Source: RGIG8775 sp045660295 (lineage in GTDB: Bacteria; Bacillota; Clostridia; Oscillospirales; CAG-272). From it: 64,000 nucleotides of DNA. This document shows positions 17,199 to 25,979 of the stretch, piece after piece (position 1 is the first letter of the stretch; every line of letters begins with the position of its first letter). The notes below the pieces were generated by a model that worked only from the letters and a program-made list of their open reading frames with translations, did no database searches and was not told the origin of the DNA. Where the stretch lies: assembly GCA_045660295.1 (NCBI GenBank), contig JAZRDN010000035.1:5488-69487 (forward strand), in the 5' to 3' direction. The position numbers were made by a program, and so were the translations under genes.

Positions 17199-18329
17199 TT
17201 AAGAGTTTTTTATGCCGCGCTGTTTGTTTATTCTCAGGGTCGTAATGACGCCCGCGGCGGCAAGCGGATAGAGCAGAAAAGCTCCGCAGTACATGAACGA
17301 TAAGATGATAATAACGGTTTTGAATATGCTCGGCTTGCTTCCCCCGGCGCGCGTGGTGGCGATAAACGAGAACAGTCCCACGAGCATAAAGGCGGGGGAG
17401 AGTATCAGATTGAGATTTTCCATCGATACAGCGAATATTCGCATAGCGTTCGAGTCACCGAACGAGAAGAATATGAATACAAAGGATATGATGTATAGCC
17501 ACGCCGATACCGACGAGAGAATGAAAACGACTTCCTGCCTCTCGGGGGCTTTTCCAAGCGATTGACGGATTATCATGTGCAGATAGCTTGCTACGAACGC
17601 GGTTATATTGGCGCTGATGATGTACATTGCGGGCATAAGCGTAAACACAAGCTCCGCCGTTGATACGACAGTGTCAACTGACACGGCTTCGGCGTATTCG
17701 GTCCCCATAGCGGATATCATGCTGTTGAAGGTCTCGGTAACGGTTGTCGAGAAATTGGAGCGCGCGGACTCTATAAAGGCTTTCACGTCAGTGCCGAACT
17801 CAGCGTATGCCGAGAGGGCAACAGGGATAAGCGCGGTTACGAGAAACGTTACCGACGCGGCGCATATCGACGATACACGCGGAACTCTTTTTGACGAGCA
17901 TACCGCAAACGCTATTGCCGCGGGAAGCGCGGAGAATACCGATATCGCTTCTATCGGCGAGCCTGTAACGGCGAATGCCACAAGGTAGGATGCCGCCGAG
18001 AATATTATGAATACCGCGCGGCTTCTCTTACTTCCGCAAAGCATCGCTCCGCCTGCCGCCGCCGAAACGACGAGGCTGATTATGCGTGCCAGCGAGTTTA
18101 TTGATAACGTGGCGAACATCGCTGCCGTAACTATGACTATGATCGTAAAGTCAACTCTTTTTTGGCAGATCTTATACGCGCACAGTATAAAAAGCGCGGT
18201 GTTGACGCAGGCAAGTATGACCGAGGGAATAGCCAAGTACGCCATAAAGCATGCGACTGCCAGTCCTGCGAGAACAGTCTGTGCAAATTTTATTTTTGTT
18301 TGGGTCGGAGTTGTGTTGCCGTTGTTCAT
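17199..18329 (-). CDS. DUF2232 (YybS-like) polytopic membrane protein
   Basis: A 376-residue protein with about eight hydrophobic segments and few charged residues, matching the DUF2232/YybS family in size, topology and position (immediately before gdpP). The segment ALPAAIAFAVCSSKR and the closing helix MYCGAFLLYPLAAAGVITTLR are typical. The family has no established function; in Bacillus the homologue is co-transcribed with gdpP and rplI. It is the first gene of a unit that can run to ftsH, with its own promoter at 18373. Confidence 0.8.
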   Translation of the reverse strand: MNNGNTTPTQTKIKFAQTVLAGLAVACFMAYLAIPSVILACVNTALFILCAYKICQKRVDFTIIVIVTAAMFATLSINSLARIISLVVSAAAGGAMLCGSKRSRAVFIIFSAASYLVAFAVTGSPIEAISVFSALPAAIAFAVCSSKRVPRVSSICAASVTFLVTALIPVALSAYAEFGTDVKAFIESARSNFSTTVTETFNSMISAMGTEYAEAVSVDTVVSTAELVFTLMPAMYIISANITAFVASYLHMIIRQSLGKAPERQEVVFILSSVSAWLYIISFVFIFFSFGDSNAMRIFAVSMENLNLILSPAFMLVGLFSFIATTRAGGSKPSIFKTVIIILSFMYCGAFLLYPLAAAGVITTLRINKQRGIKNS

Positions 18330-18372
18330 TGCAGCTCCTTTGGAAAATATTACAATATTACTTCAGCTTATT

Positions 18373-18401
18373 AGTATACCATAAAAAAGCCGATTTGTAA
18401 A
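18373..18401 (-). promoter_or_regulatory. Promoter of the DUF2232-gdpP-rplI-dnaB-tilS unit
   Basis: Minus-strand TTTACA (18396-18401), 17 bp, TATACT (18373-18378). It is divergent from the rimP promoter about 100 bp away. Confidence 0.75.
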
Positions 18402-18492
18402 CATCAAACGCAACTTTTCCTTGAAATATATGTGTAAATTTTTTTGCGCGGGGAAATTTTTTAAAAAATCCAAAAAAAATTTAGAAAAACTA

Positions 18493-18521
18493 TTGCAAAA
18501 GGAAAAAATTTGTGGTATACT
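18493..18521 (+). promoter_or_regulatory. Promoter of the rimP-nusA-infB operon
   Basis: TTGCAA (18493-18498), 17 bp, TATACT (18516-18521), preceded by an A-tract. The -35 context CTATTGCAAAA is identical to that of the efp promoter at 38769. Confidence 0.8.
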
Positions 18522-18545
18522 ATACAGGTAATATCATTCAGTATG

Positions 18546-18567
18546 AGAGTGGGCGTGAGCCCACTCT
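18546..18567 (+). promoter_or_regulatory. Leader hairpin before rimP
   Basis: AGAGTGGGC and GCCCACTCT form a perfect 9-bp stem with a GTGA tetraloop of the GNRA type, about 45 nt before the rimP start. Similar GUGGG/CCCAC hairpins precede rimP (ylxS) in many Firmicutes, so a structured leader involved in autoregulation or transcript stability is likely. There is no strong T-run, so it is not a simple terminator. Confidence 0.6.
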
Positions 18568-18611
18568 TAATTGTTAAGAAGGGGCATTTTAAAAATGCTG
18601 ACGGGTGAACT

Positions 18612-19085
18612 ATGAAAAACGGAACAAAAAACGTTGCGGCAGTTGTGAGCGAGCTTATCGCCCCCGTTGCCGCGGAGCTTGGCTATTTCCTTTGGGACGT
18701 TGAGTTCGTCAAGGAGGGCGCGCGCCACATTCTCCGTGTTACTATCGACTCGGAGGAGGGCATCAATATCGACGATTGCGAAAAGATGCACCGCGCTATC
18801 GACCCTGTGCTTGATGAGGCTGACCCCATAGAAAACGCCTATTATCTCGAGGTAAGCTCTCCGGGAATAGAGAGAGAGCTTCGCACAGACGCTCATATTC
18901 TGGCGTGCATCGGAGAGACAGTAGAATTAAAGCTCTACGCTCCTGTGGACGGCACGAAGGCGTTTTCGGGAACTCTTGCGGGCTTTGAGGACGGCAGGGT
19001 GTCGGTGGATATCGGCTCGGCTGTAAAGAGCTTTGACCGCAAGGACGTTGCGAAAATAAAAACAGTATTTGATTTCGGAGACTAA
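18612..19085 (+). CDS. rimP: Ribosome maturation factor RimP
   Basis: The 157-residue protein is needed for 30S subunit maturation. The N-terminal domain carries FLWDVEFVKEGARHILRVTIDSEEGINIDDCEKMHRAI-type sequence, here spanning about residues 28-65, followed by YYLEVSSPGIER, the family signature. The C-terminal domain is an SH3-like barrel (about 90-155). It is the first gene of the rimP-nusA-rnpM-L7Ae-infB operon, whose order is strongly conserved in Firmicutes. Confidence 0.95.
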   Translation: MKNGTKNVAAVVSELIAPVAAELGYFLWDVEFVKEGARHILRVTIDSEEGINIDDCEKMHRAIDPVLDEADPIENAYYLEVSSPGIERELRTDAHILACIGETVELKLYAPVDGTKAFSGTLAGFEDGRVSVDIGSAVKSFDRKDVAKIKTVFDFGD

Positions 19086-19113
19086 TAAAAAGAAATTTGA
19101 AAGGAAAAAAGAC

Positions 19114-20139
19114 ATGAACAAGGAATTTTTTGTTGCCCTTGAAATGCTCGAAAAGGAAAAGGGCATTCCAAAGGAGTATATGCTCGAAAAGGTCGAGGCG
19201 GCTCTCGTTCAGGCGTTCAAGAAGGAGTACGGTAACAACACTAACGTGCGCGTCCTTCTTGACCCCGTTAAGCAGGACGTAAGAGTTTACCAGCAGAAAG
19301 AGGTGGTTGAGGTGGTCGAAAACCCCGAGACCGAGATTTCTCTTGAGGAGGCTAAGTCGCTGAGCAAAAGAAACACCGTCGGAAAGATAATTGAGTTTGA
19401 GGTCAAGACCAAGGATTTCAGACGTCTCAGCGCGGGCGCGGCTAAGTCGGTTATCATTCAGGGTATCCGAGAGGGCGAACGCAAGGCGGCTCAGCAGGCG
19501 TATGAGAACAAGAGAGAAGAAATAATCACCGCGACCGTCAACAAGATAGACTTTGAGACAGGAAACGCTATTCTCGATACAGGAAACGGAAACGCGGTGC
19601 TTCTTAAGGGCGAGCAGATCCCCGGTGAGGAGTACGAGGTCGGTCAGAGAATAAAGGTGTTCGTAATGGAAGTAAACAAGGAGCTTAAGGGTCCGCTCGT
19701 TACACTTTCCAGAGTTCATCAGGGACTTGTAAGACGTATGTTCGAGCTTGAGATTCCCGAAATCACCGACGGCGTTGTAATGATAAAGGGCGTTGCCCGC
19801 GAGGCAGGCTCGAGAACCAAGATCGCGGTTTACTCACGCGACGAGGACGTTGACGCGGTAGGAGCTTGTATCGGTAATCACGGAATGAGAATTTCGGCTA
19901 TCGTTGACGAGCTTTGCGGAGAGAAGATAGATATCGTTAAGTACAGCGAAAGCGCCGAGGAATATGTTGCGGCGGCACTTGCGCCCGCGCAGGTGGATTC
20001 CGTGGTAATGACGGGAGAAAGAAGCTGCAGAGTTATCGTTGGCGCGGATCAGCTTTCGCTTGCCATCGGTAAAGAAGGTCAGAACGCGAGACTCGCGGCA
20101 AGACTTACAGGCTTCAAGATAGATATTAAGACTGAGTAA
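19114..20139 (+). CDS. nusA: Transcription termination/antitermination factor NusA
   Basis: The 341-residue protein binds RNA polymerase and nascent RNA, affecting pausing, termination and antitermination. It has an RNAP-binding N-terminal domain (about 1-125), an S1 domain (about 133-200; TATVNKIDFETGNAIL), and two KH domains (GVAREAGSRTKIAVYS and DQLSLAIGKEGQNARLAARL). It lacks the acidic C-terminal repeats of Proteobacteria, as usual in Firmicutes. ATG 19114, with AAAGGAAAAAA upstream, is preferred to a start 15 codons earlier that would overlap rimP. Confidence 0.96.
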   Translation: MNKEFFVALEMLEKEKGIPKEYMLEKVEAALVQAFKKEYGNNTNVRVLLDPVKQDVRVYQQKEVVEVVENPETEISLEEAKSLSKRNTVGKIIEFEVKTKDFRRLSAGAAKSVIIQGIREGERKAAQQAYENKREEIITATVNKIDFETGNAILDTGNGNAVLLKGEQIPGEEYEVGQRIKVFVMEVNKELKGPLVTLSRVHQGLVRRMFELEIPEITDGVVMIKGVAREAGSRTKIAVYSRDEDVDAVGACIGNHGMRISAIVDELCGEKIDIVKYSESAEEYVAAALAPAQVDSVVMTGERSCRVIVGADQLSLAIGKEGQNARLAARLTGFKIDIKTE

Positions 20140-20142
20140 GCT

Positions 20143-20418
20143 ATGGAACGCAAGAAGAAAAAAATCCCCGAGCGTCAGTGTCTTGGATGTAATGAGCATA
20201 AGCCGAAAAGCGAGCTGCTTCGCGTGGTCAGAGATCCCGAGGGGCACGTAAGCCTTGACTTTAAGGGCAAGGCAAGCGGCAGAGGCGCATACATATGCCA
20301 TGATATTGAATGCCTGAAAAAAGCCCGTCGTGCAAAACGGCTGGAAAGGAATCTCGAGTGTGAGATTCCCGAGGCGGTATACGATGAAATGGAAAGGGAA
20401 CTTAGTGAAAATGTGTAA
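20143..20418 (+). CDS. rnpM: RNase P modulator RnpM (YlxR, DUF448)
   Basis: A 91-residue basic protein with the DUF448 signature: RQCLGCNEHKPKSELLRVVRDPEG near the N-terminus is read here as residues 12-35, followed by GRGAYICHDIECLKKA. Bacillus YlxR binds the RNase P RNA and was renamed RnpM. It starts 3 bp after nusA and overlaps the L7Ae-family gene by 8 bp, as in the conserved nusA-ylxR-ylxQ-infB order. Confidence 0.93.
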   Translation: MERKKKKIPERQCLGCNEHKPKSELLRVVRDPEGHVSLDFKGKASGRGAYICHDIECLKKARRAKRLERNLECEIPEAVYDEMERELSENV

Positions 20419-20740
20419 TTCCCAAACAAACGATAATTCACAAAAGCTTCTCAGGCTTCTCGGACTTGCCGCGAGAGCGGGTAAGCTGGTGTACGGAACA
20501 CCCATGGTATGCGAGGAGCTGAAAAAAGGAAAGAAGGTTTACTTTGTGTTTGAGGCGTCGGGAACGTCGGATAACACACACAAGCGAATAGGCGACAGAT
20601 GCAGATTTTATAACGTGCGTCTGATTGAGGTAGGACTTAACACCGAGGAATTTGCCCATTTGCTTGGAAAGAGCGGAGAGCTTGCGGTGGCGGCATTGAC
20701 CGATGCGAGCTTTGCGCAGGGAATAGAAAAGCTCATATAA
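20411..20740 (+). CDS. L7Ae-family RNA-binding protein (YlxQ-like)
   Basis: A 109-residue member of the L7Ae/L30e/S12e family, which bind kink-turn RNA. The core LLGLAARAGKLVYGTPMVCE and the later DNTHKRIGDRC and ELAVAALTDASFA fit the bacterial YlxQ group. The start at ATG 20411, inside the rnpM end, has AAAGGGA upstream; a start seven codons earlier is possible. Its cellular RNA target is not established. Its place between rnpM and infB is conserved. Confidence 0.88.
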   Translation: MCNSQTNDNSQKLLRLLGLAARAGKLVYGTPMVCEELKKGKKVYFVFEASGTSDNTHKRIGDRCRFYNVRLIEVGLNTEEFAHLLGKSGELAVAALTDASFAQGIEKLI

Positions 20741-20863
20741 AAATCATTAAGTCTTGGACACCATTTCGGAGTGAAGCAACGCATGGAGGCCCAGGCGAAA
20801 AAAGAATTGCTTCGGAAAACTCGGCATTGCGCCGCAAACACCAAAGAAAGGTAGGGTAACAAT

Positions 20864-23677
20864 ATGGCAAATAACCCACAGTTTAAGATTAATCAGATAG
20901 CAAAGGATCTCGGTAAAAAGAGTAAGGATATAGTTGAAGTTCTGGTTGGCAAGGGTATAGACGTTAAGAACTCGCAAAAGACCCTTGAGGCAGAGGAATT
21001 CGATATTCTCTTTGATACTCTTACAAAGGAGCATCAGATTACCGAAATCGAAAATTACATCGACGGAATAACCTATATTCCCGCAAAGGAGAAGCCTGTG
21101 GAAAAGGCGCCCGAAAAAGCGCCCGAGGCGGTTGCCGAAAAGGCAGAGGAAAAGCCCGCTCCCAAGGCTCCCGAGGTAAAGCAGGAGGAGAAGTCCGCAA
21201 AGAAGGCGGAAGCACCTGCCGAGCCTGTTAAGAAGGAAGAGGCAAAGAAGCCTGCTCCGGTTAAGGAAGGAGCTCAAAAGCCTTCGGCTGAGGTCAAGAC
21301 CTCGCCTGAAGCGTCCAGAGCGCCCAAGGCTCCCATGCAGACAAAGAAGCCCGAAACGCAGAGCGCTCCTCAAAGACCCGCTCAGCCCAACGGCGACAGA
21401 ACTAATAACGCTCACCGTCAGGGAGAATTCAGACAGAGAGACGAGCGCCCCTTTGAGAAGCGTGACGGTCAGTTCCGCGATAACAGAGACAATAGAGATA
21501 ACAGAGACAACCGCGGCGGTCGCGATAATCGCGACGGATTTGGCGGACGCCAGGGTCAGCAGGGCGGAAAGCCCCAGAATAACCGTCAGGGCGGCTTCTC
21601 TCCCATGAAGGATAAGGACGAGAGCTATCAGAACGCTCCCAGAGAGAAATTCCAGCCCCAGCAGATCATCAGAGCGCAGACTCCCAAGGGAGGCAATCCC
21701 AACCAGAAGAAGGGCGGAACGCGTATCGTTGATATGAGAGATTCCAACGTGGACCTTTCCAAGTACGACGATAAGCTGACATCGTTCGTATCTGAAACTG
21801 TTGCAGACCTTCGCGGAGGAAACCAGCAGTTTAAGAAAAAGAACACAAGCGGTCAGATGCAGAATAACCGCAATAATAACTTTAAGAAGAACAAGAAGCC
21901 CTCGACTCCCGCACAGCCTGTTAAGAAAGTGCCCGTAAACGTAAGCATTCCCGATGAGATCGTTGTTGGTGAGCTTGCTTCGCGCCTTAAGATAACCGCG
22001 GCAGAGGTTATTAAAAAGCTCATGCTTATGGGCATGATGGTGACTATCAATCAGACTATCGATTACGATACAGCTTTCCTTGTTGCCGATGAGCTTGGCG
22101 CAAACGTTACCAAGGAAGTTGTTGTTACCATTGAGGAAAGACTCTTTGACGAGACCGAGGACAGCGAGGAATCTCTTGTTTCCCGCGCGCCTGTCGTCTG
22201 CGTTATGGGTCACGTTGACCACGGTAAGACCTCGCTTCTTGACGCAATCAGAGATACACACGTTACCACAGGTGAGGCAGGCGGTATCACACAGCATATC
22301 GGCGCTTACCGCGTAAAGGTAAAGGGACAGGATATCACCTTCCTTGATACCCCCGGTCACGAGGCGTTTACCGCAATGCGCGCAAGAGGTGCTCAGGCTA
22401 CCGATATAGCTATTCTCGTGGTGGCGGCTGATGACGGTATCATGCCCCAGACTGTAGAGGCTATCAACCATGCCAAAGCGGCAGGTATTGATATTATCGT
22501 AGCAATAAACAAGATGGATAAGCCCACCGCTAACCCCGACGCGGTAAAGCAGGAGCTTACAAAATACGACCTCGTTCCCGAGGAATGGGGCGGCGACGTT
22601 ATTTGCGTACCCGTTTCGGCGCTTACGCATCAGGGTATCGACGATCTTCTTGAAAACGTGCTTCTCGTTGCCGAGGTTAAGGTGCTTAAGGCTAATCCCA
22701 ACCGCCGCGCAAAGGGTATCGTAATCGAGGCTAAGCTCGATAAGGGCCGCGGACCTGTTGTAACCCTTCTCGTTCAGAACGGTACGCTTCACGTTGGTGA
22801 TGTTGTTATCGCGGGAACGGCGGTAGGTCGCGTCCGCGCTATGACAGACCATACGGGACGTCAGCTTTCCGAGGCTGCTCCCTCCGTGCCCGTTGAGATA
22901 ATCGGTCTTGCCGAGGTTCCCACTGCGGGTGACGAGTTTAACGCCGTTGCCGATGAGAGAATGGCACGTGAGCTTGCTGACAACAGACGTGATAAGGCTA
23001 AAGAGGAAGAGTTCAAGGCTAACAGCCGCGCAAGCCTCAATGACCTGTTTAATCAGATTTCCGAGGGCGTTAAGGACCTTAACATCATCGTTAAGGCTGA
23101 CGTTGTGGGTTCTGCCGAGGCGGTCAAGGCTTCGCTTCAGAAGATATCCAACGAGGAGATAAGAGTAAGAGTTATCCACTCGGCAGTAGGCGGTATCAAC
23201 GAGGGTGACGTAATGCTCGCGGCGGCTTCCAACGCAATCATCGTAGGCTTTAACGTCCGTCCCGATAAGGGCGCTATGGATTCTGCTGAGAGACAGAGCG
23301 TTGAAATTCGTACGTACCGCGTAATTTACGAGGCTATCGAGGAGATCACCGCGGCTATGAAGGGTATGCTTGCTCCCAAGTTCAAGGAAACGGTTATCGG
23401 TCATGCCGAGGTTCGCCAGACTATCCACGTTCCGGGTGTCGGTACTATTGCGGGATCTTACGTTCAGGACGGAAAGATTGCCAGAAACGCTCAGATCCGC
23501 GTAGTGCGTGACGGCGTGGTTATCTTTGAGGATAAGATTTCGTCTCTTAAGCGTTTCAAGGACGACGCGCGTGAGGTGGCATCAGGCTACGAGTGCGGCG
23601 TAGGACTTGAAAAGTTCAACGACATCAAGCTTGGCGATATTCTCGAAGCGTTCGTTATGGAAGAGATAGAACAATAA
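20864..23677 (+). CDS. infB: Translation initiation factor IF-2
   Basis: The 937-residue GTPase positions initiator tRNA on the ribosome. Residues 1-55 are a small IF2 N-terminal domain, followed by a long disordered Lys/Ala/Glu/Pro region to about 180 and an Arg/Asp/Asn/Gly/Gln-rich stretch with RDN repeats at about 200-245. The G domain starts near 445 with GHVDHGKTSLLD, DTPGHEAFTAMRARGA and NKMDKPTANP, then domains II, III and IV. ATG 20864 has a strong AAAGGTAGGG site. The 123-bp gap before it shows no clear promoter. The operon ends in the terminator at 23692. Confidence 0.97.
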   Translation: MANNPQFKINQIAKDLGKKSKDIVEVLVGKGIDVKNSQKTLEAEEFDILFDTLTKEHQITEIENYIDGITYIPAKEKPVEKAPEKAPEAVAEKAEEKPAPKAPEVKQEEKSAKKAEAPAEPVKKEEAKKPAPVKEGAQKPSAEVKTSPEASRAPKAPMQTKKPETQSAPQRPAQPNGDRTNNAHRQGEFRQRDERPFEKRDGQFRDNRDNRDNRDNRGGRDNRDGFGGRQGQQGGKPQNNRQGGFSPMKDKDESYQNAPREKFQPQQIIRAQTPKGGNPNQKKGGTRIVDMRDSNVDLSKYDDKLTSFVSETVADLRGGNQQFKKKNTSGQMQNNRNNNFKKNKKPSTPAQPVKKVPVNVSIPDEIVVGELASRLKITAAEVIKKLMLMGMMVTINQTIDYDTAFLVADELGANVTKEVVVTIEERLFDETEDSEESLVSRAPVVCVMGHVDHGKTSLLDAIRDTHVTTGEAGGITQHIGAYRVKVKGQDITFLDTPGHEAFTAMRARGAQATDIAILVVAADDGIMPQTVEAINHAKAAGIDIIVAINKMDKPTANPDAVKQELTKYDLVPEEWGGDVICVPVSALTHQGIDDLLENVLLVAEVKVLKANPNRRAKGIVIEAKLDKGRGPVVTLLVQNGTLHVGDVVIAGTAVGRVRAMTDHTGRQLSEAAPSVPVEIIGLAEVPTAGDEFNAVADERMARELADNRRDKAKEEEFKANSRASLNDLFNQISEGVKDLNIIVKADVVGSAEAVKASLQKISNEEIRVRVIHSAVGGINEGDVMLAAASNAIIVGFNVRPDKGAMDSAERQSVEIRTYRVIYEAIEEITAAMKGMLAPKFKETVIGHAEVRQTIHVPGVGTIAGSYVQDGKIARNAQIRVVRDGVVIFEDKISSLKRFKDDAREVASGYECGVGLEKFNDIKLGDILEAFVMEEIEQ

Positions 23678-23691
23678 CTCATATTTCATCA

Positions 23692-23723
23692 AAAAAGCTG
23701 TCCAAACAAATGGACAGCTTTTT
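23692..23723 (+). terminator. Terminator after infB (bidirectional)
   Basis: A 13-bp perfect stem AAAAAGCTGTCCA/TGGACAGCTTTTT has an AACAAA loop and ends in a T run. Its right end touches the stop codon of the XRE remnant, so it may originally have served that gene too. Confidence 0.92.
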
Positions 23724-23805
23724 ACTTTATTTCTTGCTCGAAGGTCTTGAATTCAGGGGTGTCGAAAAACTCAACAAGTGATATGCCAAAACCGTCACAG
23801 AGCAT
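23722..23805 (-). pseudogene. C-terminal fragment of an XRE-family regulator
   Basis: On the minus strand 27 codons ending in TAA read MLCDGFGISLVEFF and continue DTPEFKTFEQEIK. The pattern C(D/E)GFGISLxEFF is the characteristic end of the Cro/CI helix-turn-helix domain of many Clostridial XRE regulators. The DNA-binding helices that should precede it are absent; the sequence upstream is AT-rich non-coding DNA. It is therefore read as a decayed remnant left by an internal or 5' deletion, not as a functional gene. Confidence 0.6.
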
Positions 23806-23818
23806 TTATTATGGACTA

Positions 23819-23880
23819 ATTATAGCCTTTTTTGTTGAGAAAATGGGCTATATATGGTACAATCAGGCTATAAATAGCCT
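23819..23880 (+). promoter_or_regulatory. Promoter-like region with three GGCTATA boxes
   Basis: TTGAGA (23835-23840), 17 bp, TACAAT (23858-23863) forms a plus-strand promoter. Within and around it GGCTATA occurs three times: inverted at 23821-23827, direct at 23846, and as a perfect 14-bp palindrome at 23866-23879. Such spacing looks like an operator array, perhaps for the lost XRE regulator. No gene follows in the plus direction before the terminator at 23961. Confidence 0.45.
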
Positions 23881-23960
23881 TAGAAATAAAATTTGACCAG
23901 TGGTTTTAAAAAACACTCAATAATGTCTCAACAAATCGGTTGGTGAAACTACAAACAGAA

Positions 23961-23995
23961 AACACAGGCGGTCGCATAAAGCAACCGCCTGTGTT
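23961..23995 (-). terminator. Terminator after ygiQ
   Basis: A 12-bp perfect stem AACACAGGCGGT/ACCGCCTGTGTT with an 11-nt loop lies 5 bp after the ygiQ stop; A-rich flanks supply the U run on the minus-strand transcript. Confidence 0.85.
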
Positions 23996-23999
23996 TTTG

Positions 24000-25964
24000 C
24001 TATTTCTTTTTTCGTTTTGTTGGCTTTGATGTCGAATTTTTCTGTGATTTGTCGTTTGAGCCTTTTTTAGATGTTTTGCCAACGTAACTTTTTTGCGCAG
24101 TTGGCTTTTTATTTCCGTAACCGCTTTTTGCGGAGTGATTTGCGCCGTTGCGGTTTGTGCTCTGCGCCGCGGGCTTTACGAGGCACTCCTTGCCGTAGCC
24201 GATAAGGTCGGTGCGTCCCGCCTTGGTCAACGCCTCGCGGACGAGGTCGGCGTTTTGCGGTCGGTTATACTGCAAAAGCGCACGCTGAAGCTGTTTTTCG
24301 TGGTAGTCTGTAACAACGTAGACGGGCTTCATCGTAAGCGGGTTAAGACCCGTGTAGTACATTACCGTCGAAGCAGTTCCAGGGGTGGGATAAAAGTCCT
24401 GCACCTGCTCGGGCGCGTAATTGTCGCGTTTCAGGCAGAGCGCCAGCTCGATAGCGCAGTTGAGGTTGGAGCCTGGGTGGCTTGACATAAGATAGGGAAC
24501 GAGATACTGCTCCTTGCCAAAGCTCTTTGTAAGCTCAAAATAGCGCTTTCTGAATTTTTCGTAAACTTCAAAATTTGGCTTGCCCATGCAGGCAAGCACC
24601 TGCGACGCGCAATGCTCCGGGGCGACCTTAAGCTGACCGCTGACGTTGTCGCGTACCAGCTTTTTGAAAAAGGCGTCGCTTTTATCCTCAAGCAGATAGT
24701 CAAAGCGTATGCCCGAGCGGATAAACACCTTTTTTATCTTCGGAAGTCTTTCAATTTCCTCTATAAGACGAATGTATTCGTCGTGTGAAACCTTGAGATT
24801 TTTACAGGGGGTGGGTGCGAGACACTTGCGGTTGGCGCATACGCCGTCCTTTAGCTGCTTGTCACAGGCGGGGTATCTGAAATTCGCAGTAGGACCGCCC
24901 ACGTCGTGGATATAACCCTTGAAGCCGTCAAGCTCTGTGACCTTTTTCGACTCTGTTACCACGCTCTCTATGCTTCGTGAGCGAACCGTGCGTCCTTGGT
25001 GAAATGCCAGCGCGCAGAAGTTGCAACCGCCAAAGCAGCCGCGGTTGTGGGTTATCGAGAATTTGACCTCCTCGATAGCGGGAACACCGCCGTCCTTTAT
25101 ATACAAGGGGTGAAAATCGCGCATATAGGGCAGGGAGTACACCTTGTCCAATTCCTCGCGCTCAAGCGGCGGCATGGGCGGATTTTGCACTAACATCTTG
25201 TCGTCGTAATATTCGATTATGGCTTTTCCGCTTATTGAGTCCTGATTTTTGTACTGAACTCCGAAAGCCTCGGCGTATTTGCGCTTGTCGGCTTTAAGCT
25301 CGTTGAAATCAAACTCGCCCGCTACGTCGTAATGTACCTTTTCGCCGCGCTTGCAAAGGTATACCGAGCCGCGCACATCGCGTATTTTCTTTATCGGCAC
25401 GCCTCTGTCAAGAAGCTCGGCGATTCTTGTGAGAATGTTCTCTCCCATGCCGTATGTGAGAATATCGGCACGGCTGTCCACTAACACCGAACGGCGAATT
25501 TTGTCATCCCAGTAGTCGTAGTGTGCGAAACGTCTGAGCGAGGCTTCAAGCCCGCCTATGATTATCGGTACGTCGCCGTATGCCTCGCGTATTCTGTTGC
25601 AGTAAACTATCGTGGCGCGGTCGGGGCGCGCGCCCATTTTACCGCCGGCGGAATAATAGTCGTATGATCGTTTCTTTTTTGAAACAGTGTAGTGAGCCAC
25701 CATGGAGTCAATATTTCCCGCGGTTACAAGGAAGCCGAGGCGAGGTCTGCCGAACTCGCGGAAGGCATCGCAGCTCTTGTAGTCGGGTTGAGCGAGTATA
25801 GCTACCTTAAAGCCCTTGCTTTCAAGCACGCGGGAGATGATAGCCACGCCAAAAGACGGGTGATCGACGTAAGCGTCACCCGTAACGTATACGAAGTCGG
25901 GACGGTCCCAGCCGTACTCCGCCATTTCGGCGCGGTTGATAGGTAAAAATTTATTTTCCTGCAT
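24000..25964 (-). CDS. YgiQ-family radical SAM protein
   Basis: A 654-residue protein of the UPF0313/YgiQ family. An N-terminal B12-binding-like domain (about 15-200; YVTGDAYVDHPSFGVAIISRVLE) precedes the radical SAM core, whose cluster motif is CFGGCNFC near residue 315. DFYPTPGTASTVMYYTG near 530 is a family signature. The last 70 residues are a Lys/Ser/Thr-rich basic tail. The reaction it catalyses is not established. It is the last gene of the minus-strand run, 15 bp after spoVM, with a terminator following. Confidence 0.88.
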   Translation of the reverse strand: MQENKFLPINRAEMAEYGWDRPDFVYVTGDAYVDHPSFGVAIISRVLESKGFKVAILAQPDYKSCDAFREFGRPRLGFLVTAGNIDSMVAHYTVSKKKRSYDYYSAGGKMGARPDRATIVYCNRIREAYGDVPIIIGGLEASLRRFAHYDYWDDKIRRSVLVDSRADILTYGMGENILTRIAELLDRGVPIKKIRDVRGSVYLCKRGEKVHYDVAGEFDFNELKADKRKYAEAFGVQYKNQDSISGKAIIEYYDDKMLVQNPPMPPLEREELDKVYSLPYMRDFHPLYIKDGGVPAIEEVKFSITHNRGCFGGCNFCALAFHQGRTVRSRSIESVVTESKKVTELDGFKGYIHDVGGPTANFRYPACDKQLKDGVCANRKCLAPTPCKNLKVSHDEYIRLIEEIERLPKIKKVFIRSGIRFDYLLEDKSDAFFKKLVRDNVSGQLKVAPEHCASQVLACMGKPNFEVYEKFRKRYFELTKSFGKEQYLVPYLMSSHPGSNLNCAIELALCLKRDNYAPEQVQDFYPTPGTASTVMYYTGLNPLTMKPVYVVTDYHEKQLQRALLQYNRPQNADLVREALTKAGRTDLIGYGKECLVKPAAQSTNRNGANHSAKSGYGNKKPTAQKSYVGKTSKKGSNDKSQKNSTSKPTKRKKK

Positions 25965-25979
25965 TTAAGCTCCTGAATT

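Noticed and set aside
21470..21540. CRISPR-like tandem repeats
   Set aside because: They are in-frame codon repeats of the IF-2 RDN segment, without spacers.
20747..23428. 893-codon minus-strand open frame opposite infB
   Set aside because: It is a shadow of the clear infB reading frame, with low-complexity translation and no ribosome site or family match.
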